From an uncultured Lachnospiraceae bacterium (GTDB lineage: Bacteria > Bacillota > Clostridia > Lachnospirales > Lachnospiraceae): a DNA stretch of 29,602 nt. Positions 29,458 through 29,602 of the stretch are shown here, piece after piece. A program made the position numbers and the translations under genes. The stretch is taken from assembly GCA_910579495.1 (NCBI GenBank), contig CAJTVD010000051.1:1-29602 (forward strand). The letters are read 5' to 3'. The stretch's first letter is position 1; each line of letters opens with the position of its first letter. The notes beneath the pieces are model-generated. The model saw only the letters and a program-made list of their open reading frames with translations, was not told the origin of the DNA and did not search any database.

Positions 29458-29602
29458 TATTAAGTGGTTCGAGAAGATTCTGAAAAGACAGCCCAAAGTG
29501 GCTGTGACGGAGGTTTCGGAGCTGTACCGGAACAAGGGTACAAACAGGTATTACCGGGCTTATGTGGAAGTGCAGAAAGCCAACATCAAAGAAAAATCTG
29601 AC
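29423..29602 (+). CDS. DUF3970-like small protein, partial (runs off the edge)
   Basis: Starts probably at GTG 29423, behind GGAGAAG, and stays open for 60 codons to the window end. The start KIRLMGTKNDIKWFEKILK and the NKGTNRYYRAYVEV stretch resemble the small DUF3970 proteins of clostridial elements. It overlaps the preceding gene by 35 bases. The 3' end is missing, so length and full family cannot be judged. Confidence 0.6.
   Translation, partial: MLKIRLMGTKNDIKWFEKILKRQPKVAVTEVSELYRNKGTNRYYRAYVEVQKANIKEKSD

Larger units (their letters stand above)
28760..29602. mobile_element. Likely start of an integrative/conjugative element (runs off the edge)
   Basis: The two genes after hemZ resemble cargo genes common in clostridial Tn916/Tn1549-type elements (DUF6075-like and DUF3970-like, from memory). 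They are preceded by short repeats, a recombinase-like inverted repeat and a terminator. No integrase or transfer gene is in view, so the call depends on what lies beyond the right edge. Confidence 0.55.

Noticed and set aside
28954..29535. 193-codon open frame on the minus strand
   Set aside because: It is antisense to the DUF6075-like gene, which has a strong ribosome binding site and family features.
1..29602. tRNA or rRNA genes, including a tRNA attachment site
   Set aside because: I did not recognise any tRNA cloverleaf or rRNA segment in the gaps; a tRNA-finding program was not available.

Overview
The window suggests a low-GC anaerobic Firmicute of the Clostridia, most likely Lachnospiraceae. 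The support is a chromosomal block (about 22.1-28.7 kb) with NUDIX hydrolase, spoIIM, xerD, a type I DAHP synthase and the oxygen-independent coproporphyrinogen III oxidase-like gene hemZ. That block is visibly richer in G+C than the left three quarters of the window.

Positions 1 to about 22,000 are one end of a large prophage; its other end lies beyond the left edge. Almost everything from 17.4 kb down to 0 reads leftwards (minus strand). In transcription order it holds three small proteins, an 876-residue single-chain two-barrel RNA polymerase of the YonO/RdRP-like kind (DFDGD motif), a zinc-ribbon protein, a 34-codon mini-gene, a possible tail chaperone and a probable tail tube protein. 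Then come a small Cys-rich protein with a structured repeat-bearing leader, a cysteine desulfurase, an LLH-type holin, a two-enzyme endolysin, a membrane-anchored coiled-coil protein, tail/baseplate proteins, a pyocin-knob tail fibre and small fibre-associated proteins. No terminase, portal, capsid, tape measure or integrase is seen, so these should lie to the left.

From 17.6 to 22.0 kb sits the genetic switch. An ImmA-like metallopeptidase and an XRE repressor read leftwards; a promoter with repeated operator-like sites reads rightwards into a sigma-like protein, a DUF262 (GmrS/ParB-fold) protein, a guanylate-kinase-like P-loop protein and an unknown protein. My inference is a two-tier programme. 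Relief of repression would produce the sigma-like factor for host polymerase, and the phage's own single-chain polymerase would then transcribe late tail and lysis genes.

The chromosomal block follows: a PF12897-type aminotransferase, NUDIX hydrolase, spoIIM and xerD on the plus strand, the DAHP synthase on the minus strand, and hemZ on the plus strand. The 421-base gap between the last two holds divergent promoters and a nested stem structure in the DAHP synthase leader. Just past hemZ (28.75-28.9 kb) there are short repeats, a recombinase-like imperfect inverted repeat and a strong terminator. Two genes typical of integrative/conjugative element cargo (DUF6075-like and DUF3970-like) then run off the right edge, suggesting the start of a second mobile element.
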